Numbered from the stretch's first letter, positions 34,582 through 44,809 are shown. The stretch: 64,000 nucleotides of DNA from an uncultured Bacteroidota bacterium (GCA_902788805.1 CADALO010000003.1:1-64000), one strand, 5' to 3'. The notes: a model not told the origin generated them from the sequence alone. Program-made: numbers and translations.

Positions 34582-35640
34582 ATGAATATAATAAAAAAGG
34601 CATTTCTGCCGCTAATATCCATCTTCGTCCTCGCCTCGTGCGAGGTCGAGTTCTCGCCCAACGCCGAATGGACCGAAACGCCGGTCGTCTATTGCCTGCT
34701 TGACCAGGACGACGACACGACCTTCGTCCGCGTGCAGCGTTGCTTCCTTGGAACGGACAACAACTATCAGTATGCCGCCATAGCCGACTCCATCAACTAC
34801 CGGCAGGGCGACATAACTGTCATTATGGAAGAGTGGAACGGCAAGCTGGGCAGCGACGGCCTGTTGGCTCGCACCGGCAATGCTCCGCGCCGCATCTTCG
34901 ATTTCAACTACCAAGAGATTGTGAACAAGGACAGTGGAGCTTTCTACAACACCATACAGCCGGTTTACGCCTGTCCCACGGCTGGTCAGCTTGACACAAA
35001 CTGCGTCTACCGCCTCAAGGTGATAAAAAACGCTACCGGCGACACCATAGCACAGGCCGAGACAAGCCTCATCTATGGCCAGATGCGCCTGTCGAAGCCC
35101 AACAATGTCACTATGTTCCAGTTTGCGGGCACATCCGGCAGCAAAACCTGCGAGATAACCTGGTCGGCCCTCAAAGGTGCACGGCAATATCAGCCGGTTA
35201 TCCGCTTCTTCTACCGCGACTTCATTGTCGACCAGACCGTTCTGCCTTGGGATACCACTATCACGCCTCACTACCTTGACATACCCTGCAACGTAGTGAA
35301 AAGCAATATGCGCGACCCGTATTTCACCACTTTTCTCGAGCAAAACTATTTCTTTACAACAATAAAAAATGCCCTGAAAGACAGCGTCTGCAACCGTAAT
35401 GCGATAGATACCGTGCTGGTTTTCATCAACTGTTGCACCGAAGATCTGGCAGCTTACATCTATGCCAGCCATCCGGCAGGCACGTTCAGTAGCCAGGAGC
35501 CTTTCAATTACACCAACATTGAAGGCGGCATCGGCGTGTTTGCCGCCCGACGCCGCAATATCAGTTTTACTGTCAACACACCCGTCTCGTCGGCAAGCAA
35601 CTACATCAAGTCGCTCAAAGCCCTCAACGTTGGATTCTGA
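34582..35640 (+). CDS. DUF4249-like lipoprotein
   Basis: 352 residues. The signal has a lipobox (FVLASC, lipid Cys at 20). The body is beta-rich, with TPVVYCLLDQDDDTTFVRVQR near the start and NIEGGIGVFAARRR near the end. Both match the layout of the DUF4249 protein at 8689-9696 (VVVNALPSTDS... SGIGIFAAIARR). It is 12 bp downstream of tcdA. Unlike the other copy it has no TonB receptor beside it. It may serve a receptor encoded elsewhere. Confidence 0.7.
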   Translation: MNIIKKAFLPLISIFVLASCEVEFSPNAEWTETPVVYCLLDQDDDTTFVRVQRCFLGTDNNYQYAAIADSINYRQGDITVIMEEWNGKLGSDGLLARTGNAPRRIFDFNYQEIVNKDSGAFYNTIQPVYACPTAGQLDTNCVYRLKVIKNATGDTIAQAETSLIYGQMRLSKPNNVTMFQFAGTSGSKTCEITWSALKGARQYQPVIRFFYRDFIVDQTVLPWDTTITPHYLDIPCNVVKSNMRDPYFTTFLEQNYFFTTIKNALKDSVCNRNAIDTVLVFINCCTEDLAAYIYASHPAGTFSSQEPFNYTNIEGGIGVFAARRRNISFTVNTPVSSASNYIKSLKALNVGF

Positions 35641-35673
35641 AACCCTAACATCCATTTTGTTTTCCACCATACG

Positions 35674-35705
35674 AGGTGCCTGTGTTTTTTCAGGCACCCC
35701 TTTGC
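35674..35705 (+). terminator. Terminator after DUF4249-like gene
   Basis: Stem ggtgcctg/caggcacc with a T-rich loop (tgtttttt), followed by cctttgcattttt. Confidence 0.65.
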
Positions 35706-35774
35706 ATTTTTGTCAGTTTTTGATGAAAAATGCATCCAAAGCGGTCTGATTCAATTTGTTAGAAGAATTGCTCA

Positions 35775-35930
35775 AAAAAGTTTCAAAAGTCGAAAAAACG
35801 GTCATTTTTCGGCCTCTCTAAGTGCTTGATTCTATGGACCAAATTCTTATCAAATTCTACCCAAACTCTTATCAAAGTCTTATCAAATACTACCTCAGTA
35901 GAATTTGATAGATATTTAACAAAAGTTATA
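35775..35930 (-). repeat. GATAAG intergenic element, copy B
   Basis: On the minus strand it reads gaggtagtatttgataagac, then tttgataagagtttggg and tttgataagaatttggtcc, followed by ataga-atca and a ggccgaaaaatgaccg stem with a T run. It matches copies A, C and D in the same order. It occupies the gap between the DUF4249-like gene and sdhC, which otherwise holds only the sdhC promoter region and an unassigned GC-richer stretch (35945-36070). Confidence 0.8.
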
Positions 35931-36118
35931 TAGAACTTATATTTTGCGTGGCCGCAGGGTAGGGGAGTCGAAGTGAACGTTTCTTTGCCTTGCCGACATT
36001 GACCGTTAGTGGCTGGATTATTGCGTCCGAACCGATGGTAAGCGGCGAGGGCGGACGCGAGCTGCACGTTTTTTTTAAATAATGTCTCTAAAAAGCCCTG
36101 CAATCGATAAAAAATGAC

Positions 36119-36126
36119 TATATTTG
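36119..36126 (+). promoter_or_regulatory. -7 element of sdhCAB operon
   Basis: tatatttg fits TAnnTTTG, 31 bp before the sdhC ATG. Confidence 0.5.
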
Positions 36127-36156
36127 CAAACTGAAAACTACAAAAACAAAACTTGA

Positions 36157-36993
36157 ATGGATACAAATAAACTAATCAAAATCAGTTCTATAACAAAGAA
36201 GATACTGATAGGGCTTTTTGGCGCATTTCTGTTGCTTTTCCTGCTCTTCCATATGTGCGCCAACTTGTTGATACTATTGCACGACAACGGCGAGGCTTAC
36301 GGCGCCTTCTGCCATTTTATGGGCAGTGACTTCGTTAAGATATTCGAGATCATACTGTTGGCCTGCTTCGTGCTGCACGCCGTCCTCGCGGTGTGGGTGT
36401 GGTTCGAGAACAAGCGCAACCGTCCCGTGGGCTACCACAAGCCTTCGCGCACCAAGACCGCCAAGGGCTCCAAGCTGGCCATCGTTACCGGCAGCTTGTT
36501 GCTGGTGTGCCTGGCGTTCCACTTCTACGACTTCTTCTTTGTGAAACTGAACTTTGTAGAGGGTACATATATGATTAAAACCGAGGAGTTTATGACTAAC
36601 GACCCCTCGCTTGAGGTCAGTGAGGAGGCTCAGGTGGTGTTCCTCAACCTCATCAACGACGGCAAGGCTGGCGATGATATGAAATGGATACGCCAGATTA
36701 GTGCCGAAGACAAGGCCGTGCTGCAAGAGGCATTCCCCGAGGCCGAGTTTGAGCCCGATTTCTATAATATGGCCCGTCAAAAGTTCAGCGTCTGGCACAT
36801 TGTGCTGGGCTACCTGGTGTTCTTCTTTGTTGTCGGTCTGCACATACGCCACGGCTTCGAGTCGGCCTTCCAGACCTTCGGCCTTAACCACTACAAGTAC
36901 TCCAAGCTGATTGAGGTGCTCGGCATCATCTATTGCTGGGTCATCTGCCTCGGCTTCGCTATTGTGCCGATAGGTGTTTTCTTCGGCCTTTAA
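36157..36993 (+). CDS. sdhC: Succinate dehydrogenase/fumarate reductase cytochrome b
   Basis: 278 residues, five membrane spans. It anchors the SdhAB/FrdAB head and passes electrons from menaquinol through haem b. Candidate haem-ligand histidines sit in LLFHMCAN, FVLHAVLAV, LAFHFYDFFF, VWHIVLGY and GLHIRHGFESA. The Bacteroidetes proteins I recall are nearer 230 residues. The extra length is an acidic loop of roughly 75 residues (about 132-206) between spans three and four. It is first in an sdhC-sdhA-sdhB operon. Confidence 0.9.
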   Translation: MDTNKLIKISSITKKILIGLFGAFLLLFLLFHMCANLLILLHDNGEAYGAFCHFMGSDFVKIFEIILLACFVLHAVLAVWVWFENKRNRPVGYHKPSRTKTAKGSKLAIVTGSLLLVCLAFHFYDFFFVKLNFVEGTYMIKTEEFMTNDPSLEVSEEAQVVFLNLINDGKAGDDMKWIRQISAEDKAVLQEAFPEAEFEPDFYNMARQKFSVWHIVLGYLVFFFVVGLHIRHGFESAFQTFGLNHYKYSKLIEVLGIIYCWVICLGFAIVPIGVFFGL

Positions 36994-37026
36994 TTCATTT
37001 TTCTTAACTCTTAATTTGCATTTAGG

Positions 37027-38982
37027 ATGAACCTCGACTCCAAAATACCTGAAGGTCCTCTCAGTGAGAAATGGACCAATTACAAGATAAACCAAAAGCT
37101 GGTCAACCCCGCCAACAAACGCAAGCTCAACATTATCGTTGTCGGTACGGGCCTGGCTGGAGCCTCGGCAGCGGCATCGCTTGGCGCACTGGGCTTCAAT
37201 GTTGATATTTTCTGCATTCAGGACTCGCCGCGCCGCGCCCACAGCATTGCTGCACAGGGCGGCATCAACGCAGCCAAGAACTATCAGAACGATGGCGACA
37301 GCGTTGAACGCCTGTTCCGCGACACCATCAAGGGCGGCGACTACCGCGCCCGCGAGGCAAACGTCTATCGTCTGGCTGAGGTCAGCGGCGACATCATCGA
37401 CCAGTGCGTGGCGCAGGGTGTGCCTTTCGCACGCGACTACAGCGGCCTGCTCGACAACCGTTCGTTCGGTGGCGCACAGGTCAGCCGCACCTTCTACGCC
37501 CGCGGCCAGACGGGTCAGCAGCTGCTGCTCGGCGCATACGGCGCCTTGAGCCGCGAGATTGAACGCGGCAGCGTGAAACTCCACTCTCGTTGTGAGATGG
37601 AGGAACTGGTGCTTGTCAAGGACAATGCTGGCAAGGAACGTGCACGCGGCATCATTGTCCGCAATCTGGTGACCGGCAAGTTGGAGCGCTATTCGGCCCA
37701 CGCCGTGGTGCTTGCCACCGGCGGCTACGGCAATGTCTATTTCCTCAGTACCAATGCAATGAACAGCAACGGCAGCGCTGCTTGGATATGCCACCGCAAA
37801 GGTGCTCTTTTTGCAAATCCCTGCTACGTGCAGATTCACCCCACCTGCATTCCGGTCCACGGCGACTACCAGTCGAAGCTCACCCTGATGAGCGAGAGTC
37901 TGCGCAACGATGGCCGCATTTGGGTGCCCAAGAAGAAGGAGGACGCCGAGGCCATCCGTGCCGGACAGAAGAAGGCCAACGACATACCTGAAGAGGAGCG
38001 CGACTACTACCTTGAGCGTCGCTATCCCGCTTTCGGCAACCTTGTGCCCCGCGACGTGGCCAGCCGTGCTGCCAAAGAGCGCTGCGATGCCGGCTACGGC
38101 GTAGGCTCGACCGGCCTGGCTGTCTATCTTGACTTTGCTGACGCTATCAAGCGTTTGGGCAAGAAGGTCGTGGAGCAGAAGTATGGCAACCTCTTCCAGA
38201 TGTATCAGAAGATTACGGACGAGAACCCTTACGAGACGCCTATGATGATTTATCCCGCCGTGCACTACACGATGGGCGGTCTTTGGGTGGACTACGAGCT
38301 GCAGACTACCATCCCGGGCCTTTTCGCCGCTGGCGAAGCCAACTTCAGCGACCACGGCGCCAACCGCCTTGGCGCTTCGGCTCTAATGCAAGGTCTGGCC
38401 GACGGCTACTTCGTGCTGCCTTACACGCTGCAGAACTACCTGGCCGATCAGATTACCCTTGGCCCCATTCCTACCGATACGCCCGAGTTTGACGAGGCCG
38501 AGCAGAGCGTCCGCCAGCGCGAACAGCGCCTTATGGACATCAAGGGCAACAAGACAGTCGACTACTTCCATAAGCGCCTTGGCCACATAATGTGGGAATA
38601 CGTAGGTATGAGCCGCAACGAGGAAAGCCTCACCAAAGCGGCTGCGATGATTGACGAACTCGAGAATGAGTTTTGGCAGAACGTGCAGGTGCCCGGCGAC
38701 ATTGAGAGCTTCAACCCCGAAATGGAGAAGGCTCTGCGACTGGCCGACTACTTCGAGCTGGCACGCCTCATCACCGCCGATGCCCTGCACCGCAAAGAGT
38801 CGTGCGGCGGACACTTCCGCACCGAGAGCCAGACTCCCGATGGTGAGACGCTCCGCGACGATGAGCACTTTATGTATGTGGCCGCTTGGCAATACCAAGG
38901 CCACGCCCAGCCCGAGACTCTCCACAAAGAGGAACTCAACTACGAGCACATTAAGATTGCAACCCGTAATTATAAAAATTAG
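37027..38982 (+). CDS. sdhA: Fumarate reductase/succinate dehydrogenase flavoprotein
   Basis: 651 residues. The FAD-binding [10 protein letters not shown] starts near residue 41. The covalent-FAD histidine is H72 in [10 protein letters not shown], and the substrate/active-site blocks [11 protein letters not shown] and [12 protein letters not shown] are present. In anaerobic Bacteroidales this complex works mainly as fumarate reductase, the end step of succinate production. The gene lies 33 bp after sdhC. Confidence 0.95.
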   Translation: MNLDSKIPEGPLSEKWTNYKINQKLVNPANKRKLNIIVVGTGLAGASAAASLGALGFNVDIFCIQDSPRRAHSIAAQGGINAAKNYQNDGDSVERLFRDTIKGGDYRAREANVYRLAEVSGDIIDQCVAQGVPFARDYSGLLDNRSFGGAQVSRTFYARGQTGQQLLLGAYGALSREIERGSVKLHSRCEMEELVLVKDNAGKERARGIIVRNLVTGKLERYSAHAVVLATGGYGNVYFLSTNAMNSNGSAAWICHRKGALFANPCYVQIHPTCIPVHGDYQSKLTLMSESLRNDGRIWVPKKKEDAEAIRAGQKKANDIPEEERDYYLERRYPAFGNLVPRDVASRAAKERCDAGYGVGSTGLAVYLDFADAIKRLGKKVVEQKYGNLFQMYQKITDENPYETPMMIYPAVHYTMGGLWVDYELQTTIPGLFAAGEANFSDHGANRLGASALMQGLADGYFVLPYTLQNYLADQITLGPIPTDTPEFDEAEQSVRQREQRLMDIKGNKTVDYFHKRLGHIMWEYVGMSRNEESLTKAAAMIDELENEFWQNVQVPGDIESFNPEMEKALRLADYFELARLITADALHRKESCGGHFRTESQTPDGETLRDDEHFMYVAAWQYQGHAQPETLHKEELNYEHIKIATRNYKN

Positions 38983-39042
38983 TTATAAAGGTTTAAAAAG
39001 GTTCGCTTAGCTCAAAAGGTTGAAAATGTCATAGTACTATAA

Positions 39043-39085
39043 CAATTAACCCTTTAAAACCCTTTTAACCCTTTAAACCCCTTTA
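39043..39085 (+). repeat. C-rich AACCCTTTTAACCC tract before sdhB
   Basis: A run of aaccctttaaaacccttttaaccctttaaacccc units ending 13 bp before the sdhB ATG, similar to the tracts before radA and atoE. Confidence 0.6.
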
Positions 39086-39098
39086 ATGCACAAAGACA

Positions 39099-39863
39099 AT
39101 GAACTTCACACTACATATATGGCGTCAAGAGAACGCCAAAGCCAAAGGGCATTTCGAGACCTACAAGGTCAGCGACATATCGCCCGACTGCTCTTTCCTT
39201 GAGATGCTCGACATACTCAACGAACAACTAATCAACGACCACATAGCACATCCTGTATGCTTCGACAACGATTGTCGCGAGGGCATCTGCGGTATGTGCG
39301 GCCTTTATATCAACGGCCGTCCCCACGGCAACGACGATGGCGTGACTACCTGTCAGCTGCATATGCGCAAATTCCAGGACGGCGACGAGATATGGATCGA
39401 GCCCTGGCGTGCCAAGGCCTTTCCCGTAATCCGTGACCTCGTGGTAGACCGCAGCGCTTTCGACAAGATTATCCAGGCCGGTGGCTATGTCAGCGTCACC
39501 ACCGGCGGTGTGCCCGACGCCAACGCCATCCCCGTGCCCAAGCGCTTCGCCGATATGGCGATGGACGCTGCCGAGTGTATCGGCTGCGGCGCCTGCGTTG
39601 CTGCCTGCAAGAACGCCAGCGCTATGCTCTTTGTCGGAGCCAAGGTCGCCCATCTCGCTATGCTGCCTCAAGGCCAGGTCGAGGCCCAGGAGCGCGTCAA
39701 GAAGATGGTGTGCCGTATGGACGAGCTGGGCTTCGGCAGCTGCACCAACACCTACGCCTGCGAAGCCGAATGCCCCAAGCAGATCAAGCGCCAGAACATC
39801 GCCCGCCTCAACCGCGAATGGATCAAGCAACTCTTTGCCGGTAACCATAAGCCTGAGGAATAA
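39099..39863 (+). CDS. sdhB: Fumarate reductase/succinate dehydrogenase iron-sulfur subunit
   Basis: 254 residues with the full cysteine set for three clusters. The [2Fe-2S] site is C59, C64, C67 and C85 ([11 protein letters not shown]). The [4Fe-4S] and [3Fe-4S] sites use [11 protein letters not shown] (C160-C170), C215, C221 and C225 ([13 protein letters not shown]). It connects the flavoprotein to the membrane haem. Its stop codon overlaps the next ATG (TAATG). Confidence 0.95.
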   Translation: MNFTLHIWRQENAKAKGHFETYKVSDISPDCSFLEMLDILNEQLINDHIAHPVCFDNDCREGICGMCGLYINGRPHGNDDGVTTCQLHMRKFQDGDEIWIEPWRAKAFPVIRDLVVDRSAFDKIIQAGGYVSVTTGGVPDANAIPVPKRFADMAMDAAECIGCGACVAACKNASAMLFVGAKVAHLAMLPQGQVEAQERVKKMVCRMDELGFGSCTNTYACEAECPKQIKRQNIARLNREWIKQLFAGNHKPEE

Positions 39864-41494
39864 TGAAACGTTGTATTCTAACGCTTCTGCTGGCTGTAAG
39901 TATCAGTTCCAGTCTCTACGCCCAGAACAACTACAAATACTGGGTGCAGTTCACAGACAAGAACAATACTCCTTACAGCATAGACAACCCGTCGGAGTAC
40001 TTGAGCCAGCGCGCCATCAACCGTCGCGCAAAATTCGGTATAACCATCGATAGCCTTGACTTGCCGGTCAATCCTGCCTATGTGCAGGCTGTATCGGCAA
40101 CAGGAGCAACGTTGATCAACCCTTCCAAATGGATGAACGGCGTGACTGTCAGCCTCACCGACCCGGATGTTGCGTCGCAGATAGCCGCTCTGCCTTTCGT
40201 GTCGCGTGTCGACAGCGTCGGCATCCACGACCCGCAAATCGACGATTACTACGGTGGCGGCTATGAATCTCACACTTTGACTTGGAATGAGGAATTTAGC
40301 TCAGACTGGTACGGATACGGCTATTCGCAGATTAGGCAGTTGAACGGTATCAAATTGCATAAGGCTGGCTTTATGGGACAAGGCCTGTGGATAGGCGTTG
40401 TCGACGGAGGCTTCTTCAATTCCGACAATCTTGACATATTCCAGCACCTCTACGACGAAGGGCGTGTCACCGCTACACGCAACTTCGTGAACCCTTCCGA
40501 CAACAACATCTATCGCTACAGCGACCACGGCACAATGGTGCTCTCAACGATGGCGGCATTCAAGCCGGGCTTCTATGTCGGCACCGCGCCCAAAGCCCAC
40601 TTTTTTCTTGCTGTCAGCGAAGATTCGGGCAACGAAACAATCATAGAGGAATACAACCTTATTTCCGCTATCGAGTTCTTCGACAGCCTTGGCATCGACC
40701 TCGTCAATATGTCGCTGGGCTACAACCGCTTTGACGGCGACCTGTTCAGTTACTCGCATCCCCAGTTTGACGGACAGACGGCTCCAAGCTCGCGTGCCGC
40801 CGATATCGCGGTCGCGAAAGGTATGTTGCTTGTCAGCTCCGTTGGCAACGACGGTTCGGAAATATTCAGCGTTCCCGCCGATGCACGCCATATCCTCAGC
40901 GTCGGCTCGGTCGACAGGGAGGGCGATTATTCCTATTTCAGCACAACAGGCCCCACCTCCGACGGACGCATCAAGCCCGATATCTGTGCAAAGGGTGAAT
41001 TGTCTGTGCCTGCCTGTAACGGACTGATTACGTGGACGTCAGGCACTTCATTCTCAAGCCCTGTAGCCTGCGGAATGACAGCCTGCGTGATGCAGCGCTA
41101 CACGACATTTGCTCCCGACCAGATATGCGACAGCCTGCGCGCCTGGGGCGACCAGGCCGACAGCCCCGACAACTATCGCGGCTACGGCATACCCAACTTC
41201 GGGCGTTCAGTCGACGAGAACCATCCCCACTCGTCTGTTGACGGACCGGTCTCGGCAAGTCTTCAGTTCAAGCTGAGCCCCAACCCGTCGCGTGGCCAGG
41301 TGACACTCTTTTCTGCTGAAAGTCAGCCGGATGCCGTGGTTTCTGTCTACACCCTTTTAGGCAAGAAGCTATACTGCGGCCCGGTGGATGACCCCGCAAC
41401 AGCCAGCACATTGAGCTCCCTGCAGCAGGGCATCTACCTTCTGCGTGTCATCAGCTCCGGCAACAGTCAGACCCTCAGAATGATACGGCAATAG
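39863..41494 (+). CDS. Secreted S8 subtilisin-like protease, T9SS-type end
   Basis: 543 residues: a signal peptide (1-20), an N-terminal prodomain (about 22-150) and a subtilase domain with the full triad. D181 lies in GVVDGGFF, H222 in YSDHGTMV and S396 in SGTSFSSP, with oxyanion N329 in VGNDG. The C-terminal 75 or so residues (KLSPNPSRGQVTLFSAESQP ... GIYLLRVIS) have the shape of a type A T9SS sorting domain, so it is probably exported across the outer membrane and anchored or released. It overlaps sdhB by 1 bp, an odd operon partner for a protease, and may simply be read through. Confidence 0.9.
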   Translation: MKRCILTLLLAVSISSSLYAQNNYKYWVQFTDKNNTPYSIDNPSEYLSQRAINRRAKFGITIDSLDLPVNPAYVQAVSATGATLINPSKWMNGVTVSLTDPDVASQIAALPFVSRVDSVGIHDPQIDDYYGGGYESHTLTWNEEFSSDWYGYGYSQIRQLNGIKLHKAGFMGQGLWIGVVDGGFFNSDNLDIFQHLYDEGRVTATRNFVNPSDNNIYRYSDHGTMVLSTMAAFKPGFYVGTAPKAHFFLAVSEDSGNETIIEEYNLISAIEFFDSLGIDLVNMSLGYNRFDGDLFSYSHPQFDGQTAPSSRAADIAVAKGMLLVSSVGNDGSEIFSVPADARHILSVGSVDREGDYSYFSTTGPTSDGRIKPDICAKGELSVPACNGLITWTSGTSFSSPVACGMTACVMQRYTTFAPDQICDSLRAWGDQADSPDNYRGYGIPNFGRSVDENHPHSSVDGPVSASLQFKLSPNPSRGQVTLFSAESQPDAVVSVYTLLGKKLYCGPVDDPATASTLSSLQQGIYLLRVISSGNSQTLRMIRQ

Positions 41495-41581
41495 AATTCC
41501 GTTCCGCTGTCGGGCAGCAGCCGAAAATACACTAATATGAATCAAAGAACCGTCTATTTCCGCACGACGGTCAACCTGCCT

Positions 41582-42352
41582 TTACTTTGGCGGTTTGGTG
41601 CGCTTTGGCTCGACGCTCGTTGCAGGTAGTGTCGGCGAAGCATCGGGCGAAGTGGGGCAGGCTGTGGATTCAGTGTCTATATTAACCTCATCTTCAGTCT
41701 CTTCTGCTTCTTCCAACGATAGTGTCCCGTAGCCGATATACTGGCTCATCGACGCACGTCCCGCGTTGTCGCGCACAAAGCCCCACAGGTGCACCTCGCG
41801 TCCGGCCCAATAAGGGTTGAGGCTGATTGTCACGCTGTTATGGCGACGGCAGGCAGGTGCCGAGATGTCGAAATCGCCCAACTCAGGACAATAGGCCACA
41901 AGATAAACCCCGTCGTCCGGTCCTGCTACGCGATGCAGCGGATTCTTCTCAAAATCAACGCTTATCGTAGTGTCGTCCAAAAGTCGAGGCTCGTAGAACG
42001 CCACCGGCGCCACCGGTCCCTCGCTCAGCTGTAGGTTCTCGTAGTCGACCGACAACTGATTGTCGCTCAACGAGAAACATCTCTTATTGATGCGCATAAA
42101 GTAGTTGCATTCCGTCACGTGATTGTTGATGCTTGACTGGCGCAGGCCCAACTGCAAGATGCGCTTTGCCTTGCTTGCAAAGGCAATCGTCTGGCGGAAG
42201 AGGGCACGCTGTGCCAGCTGCGCCTCGCTTTGCGCGTCGCGATAGTGCGACGGCATCGTCCTGACGCAGTATTGCCCGCGCCACTGGTAGCCGACAAGGT
42301 TACCCATCCGGCCGACAATGCCTCCTGCAAAAATATTGTTTGTCTTTCCCAT
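41582..42352 (-). CDS. DUF6266 family protein
   Basis: 256 residues. The N-terminus MGKTNNIFAGGIVGRMGNLVGYQWRG is the family hallmark (GK.N.I.GG..G.VGN.VG..W). The rest is beta-rich (YLVAYCPELGDF) with an acidic/Ser/Pro-rich tail. Members occur in Bacteroidetes, often in several copies per genome, with no known function. There is no signal peptide. It converges on the protease gene. Confidence 0.8.
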   Translation of the reverse strand: MGKTNNIFAGGIVGRMGNLVGYQWRGQYCVRTMPSHYRDAQSEAQLAQRALFRQTIAFASKAKRILQLGLRQSSINNHVTECNYFMRINKRCFSLSDNQLSVDYENLQLSEGPVAPVAFYEPRLLDDTTISVDFEKNPLHRVAGPDDGVYLVAYCPELGDFDISAPACRRHNSVTISLNPYWAGREVHLWGFVRDNAGRASMSQYIGYGTLSLEEAEETEDEVNIDTESTACPTSPDASPTLPATSVEPKRTKPPK

Positions 42353-42524
42353 AGAATGATGGTTTTAAGGGTTTTATATGATTATATAGTTCTAAACTGT
42401 CCTGACTGCGCTCGTGTTCAATTTGTTGTAAAACAAGGGTATACAGATGCAGAAGAAACACCTTCCTTAAGCATTCGCCAGTTCAATTTCCTATCATAAC
42501 GTTACCAAAGCCCTATTATTGTTT

Positions 42525-42660
42525 ACTAACTTAAAATTTCATAAAACTTATATAAAACTTTTAGTAGAATTTGATAAGAATATGGTCTATGGAAATCAAA
42601 GAGTTGTGACGGCGGAATTTTGGGCTGAAAACGGCGTTTTTTTCGTTTTTTTTCAGCTTT
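42525..42660 (+). repeat. GATAAG intergenic element, copy C
   Basis: Reads agtagaatttgataagaata then tggtctatggaaatcaaaga and gttgtga, matching the core of copies A and D. It is followed by gctgaaaacggcg and T-rich sequence. It carries a single GATAAG unit, fewer than the other copies. It lies upstream of corA in a 533-bp gap that holds nothing else recognisable apart from a -7 element. Confidence 0.8.
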
Positions 42661-42798
42661 TGTCCGGCGTTTTTCATCTCAGGGCTTTGGTCGGGGAATA
42701 GCCTTTGGTTTAATCCGCTTGATTTGGGGATGAATCCGTTTCGGAGCCATATTTGAGAAAAAAGTTTTGAAGTTTATGCTCCTTTTTCAGTTTTTTTG

Positions 42799-42806
42799 TA
42801 TTTTTG
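42799..42806 (+). promoter_or_regulatory. -7 element of corA
   Basis: tatttttg matches TAnnTTTG, 79 bp before the corA ATG. Confidence 0.45.
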
Positions 42807-42885
42807 CAAACTGAACCAACTCGTCAATAAGGAATGTAGAATACTGACCACCAATGTGATCGCCTAAAAAAGAAGGGAGGAAAAT

Positions 42886-43815
42886 ATGGTTGAAACCATC
42901 CAACACGGGTCTCTGAAATGGCAACATATAACGAATCCGAACGAAGATGACTTCCGTTATCTGCTTGAGGATTTCAATTTCCACCCTTTGGACATCGAGG
43001 ACGTCCGAAGCACTAACCAGCGTCCTAAAATTGACGAATACGACGACTATTACTTCTTGATTCTCAACTTCCCTTATTTCGACAAGGGCAATAAGAACGT
43101 GCGTATCCGCGAGGTCAAAATCTTCTGGGGCAAGGACTATATCATCACCGTCGGCAAGTCGCACTGGGTGGTCAAGAAATTCTTCGACGAGATTAAGGAG
43201 GAACTGGAAGAGAAGGATGAAGATACACTCAATGCCTTCTCTTGCAGTGATTTGCTGCTATATACCATTCTTGACCGTCTGATGCTGGAGACCTACCAGT
43301 TGATTCTCAGCATCGGATCGGAGGTGGACCTGATCAACTACGATATCTTCAACAAGAAGGCGCGCAACATCATCGAGCTAATCAGCACCACGCGGCGCAA
43401 CGTCATCCTGCTGAACACGTCGTTCAAGCCGCAACTGCGTGTGCTGCATATGTTTGAGAGCGGCGGCATCAAAGGCTTTGCCGACCCCGAAGTGCTGGAT
43501 ATGGAAGACTACTGGGGCGATATCTTGGACCAGTACCAGAAGATGTACGACTTGGTCGAGGACTATGGAGAGTTGACCGAAGGCTTGTCGCAAACGTTTG
43601 ATTCTTTGCAGACTAACCGTACCAACGACATTATGCGCGTGATGACGTTCTTCAGTACCATTATGCTTCCGCTGACGGTGGTGGCCAGCCTGTTTGGTAT
43701 GAACGTCGATTTTCCGTTCATCACCAACACCACCTCGTTCTGGGTCATCCTCGGCATTATGGCCTTGATAACCACCCTCCTGCTGGTTTACTTCAACCGG
43801 ATGACGAACAGGTAG
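42886..43815 (+). CDS. corA: CorA family magnesium/metal transporter
   Basis: 309 residues. A large cytoplasmic alpha/beta funnel (about 1-245) is followed by two C-terminal membrane spans. The signature GMN motif is in SLFGMNVDFPF at the end of the first span, and the chain ends in a short basic tail (FNRMTNR). It works as a pentameric Mg2+ (or Co2+/Ni2+) channel. It is full length with an ATG start; no operon partner. Confidence 0.93.
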   Translation: MVETIQHGSLKWQHITNPNEDDFRYLLEDFNFHPLDIEDVRSTNQRPKIDEYDDYYFLILNFPYFDKGNKNVRIREVKIFWGKDYIITVGKSHWVVKKFFDEIKEELEEKDEDTLNAFSCSDLLLYTILDRLMLETYQLILSIGSEVDLINYDIFNKKARNIIELISTTRRNVILLNTSFKPQLRVLHMFESGGIKGFADPEVLDMEDYWGDILDQYQKMYDLVEDYGELTEGLSQTFDSLQTNRTNDIMRVMTFFSTIMLPLTVVASLFGMNVDFPFITNTTSFWVILGIMALITTLLLVYFNRMTNR

Positions 43816-43918
43816 TTTTTCTTTTTTATAGTGTTTCGCTAATCACTTCATCCATCGGGACGAAGTGAGAGTCCCTTTATTTGCATCTCTTAACAACACG
43901 TAAAAAACAAAGCGTGTT

Positions 43919-44131
43919 TTATTCGTCTGCAATTTGAGAGGCAAATTCTTGTATTGTAAGGATAAGGATTTTAGGCCAATCTATCTCTTTGAGGATGTTG
44001 AAATGGGAGTCGTTGGTGACGATGTACTCAGCATCGGCTGCGACAGCACAGTCAACAAATTTGTTGTCGTCAACATCCGTTTTTATAAGGCCAAAATGGA
44101 AATATGATTCTTTTATGATATCTAAGAAAGA
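43919..44131 (-). pseudogene. PIN-domain toxin remnant
   Basis: The minus strand is open for 70 codons. It reads the C-terminal half of a VapC-like PIN protein: YFHFGLIKTDVDDNKFVDCA, then AADAEYIVTNDSHFNILK, ending QEFASQIADE. The conserved acidic DDNKFVDC and VTNDSHF motifs are clear. The frame is closed upstream by a stop at 44132-44134 with no start codon, so the N-terminal half and any VapB-type antitoxin are gone. The rest of 43816-44353 shows no other gene. Confidence 0.75.
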
Positions 44132-44290
44132 TTATTATTTGATTTTGTCTTATTCCGAGGACAAGCAGGGCTTGTTCTGTGTTCCGTTGTCTCGGTTGTG
44201 TGTGTTAAATTGTGTTAAGCCCCAAAATATTTTTCTCTAAAATACGGCATTACTTACCCCGAGGTTAGTGGCTAACGCTCAGGTACCTTC

Positions 44291-44321
44291 TTGCGGGTTT
44301 TGGGAAAGTGTTGTAATTTTG
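44291..44321 (+). promoter_or_regulatory. Promoter of cupin gene
   Basis: TTG at 44291-44293, 20 bp spacer, then TAATTTTG at 44314-44321: a near-consensus Bacteroidetes promoter, 33 bp before the ATG. Confidence 0.6.
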
Positions 44322-44353
44322 CATCCGAAATCAAACAATAAAAAGTACATATT

Positions 44354-44809
44354 ATGAAACAGATTGAAACAATCAAGGCAGGAAAGAATTATGCTGCTGT
44401 TAACGTTGGAAAATTGAACGAGGTTATCGACTATAAACTCCCGATGGGACCTGATGTCGTAATCAATGGCAAAGTGTTCGTCGGTCAGGCCGTCGGCGCT
44501 ACGGGCAGTGAATTGTCGTTCCAAACGCTTGTCCCGGGTCAGGACAGTGGATTCCTGCACACGCACAAGACCCACGAGGAACTCTATTTCATTCTGAAGG
44601 GCGAAGGCCAGTATCAGGTTGACGAAGAGGTATTCCCTGTAAGAGAAGGCTCAGTTGTCCGCGTGTCGCCAAATGGCAAGCGTGCGTTGAAGAACACTGG
44701 CAACGAGAACCTGACGATGCTATGCATCCAATATAAGGCGGATTCTTTTACCGAGGCGGACAGCCCGATGACTGACGGTGTGATTCTTCAGGAGAAACTT
44801 AACTGGTAG
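44354..44809 (+). CDS. Cupin domain protein
   Basis: 151 residues: one small cupin barrel. The metal-binding motif is HTHKTHEELYFILKGEG (H69, H71, E75/E76), and the second motif is represented by NTGNENLTMLCIQ. The metal and reaction cannot be told; small cupins of this kind include isomerases and sensors. Own promoter and terminator, so it is transcribed separately from the HxlR operon downstream. Confidence 0.85.
   Translation: MKQIETIKAGKNYAAVNVGKLNEVIDYKLPMGPDVVINGKVFVGQAVGATGSELSFQTLVPGQDSGFLHTHKTHEELYFILKGEGQYQVDEEVFPVREGSVVRVSPNGKRALKNTGNENLTMLCIQYKADSFTEADSPMTDGVILQEKLNW

Noticed and set aside
36274..38355. A 693-codon open frame on the minus strand
   Set aside because: It lies exactly antisense to sdhC and sdhA, whose motifs are complete. 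Its translation is rich in Val, Ala and His with no recognisable domain; a codon-bias shadow.
43989..44240. Plus-strand 83-codon frame after corA
   Set aside because: It is the shadow of the PIN-domain remnant on the other strand and then runs into AT-rich sequence.
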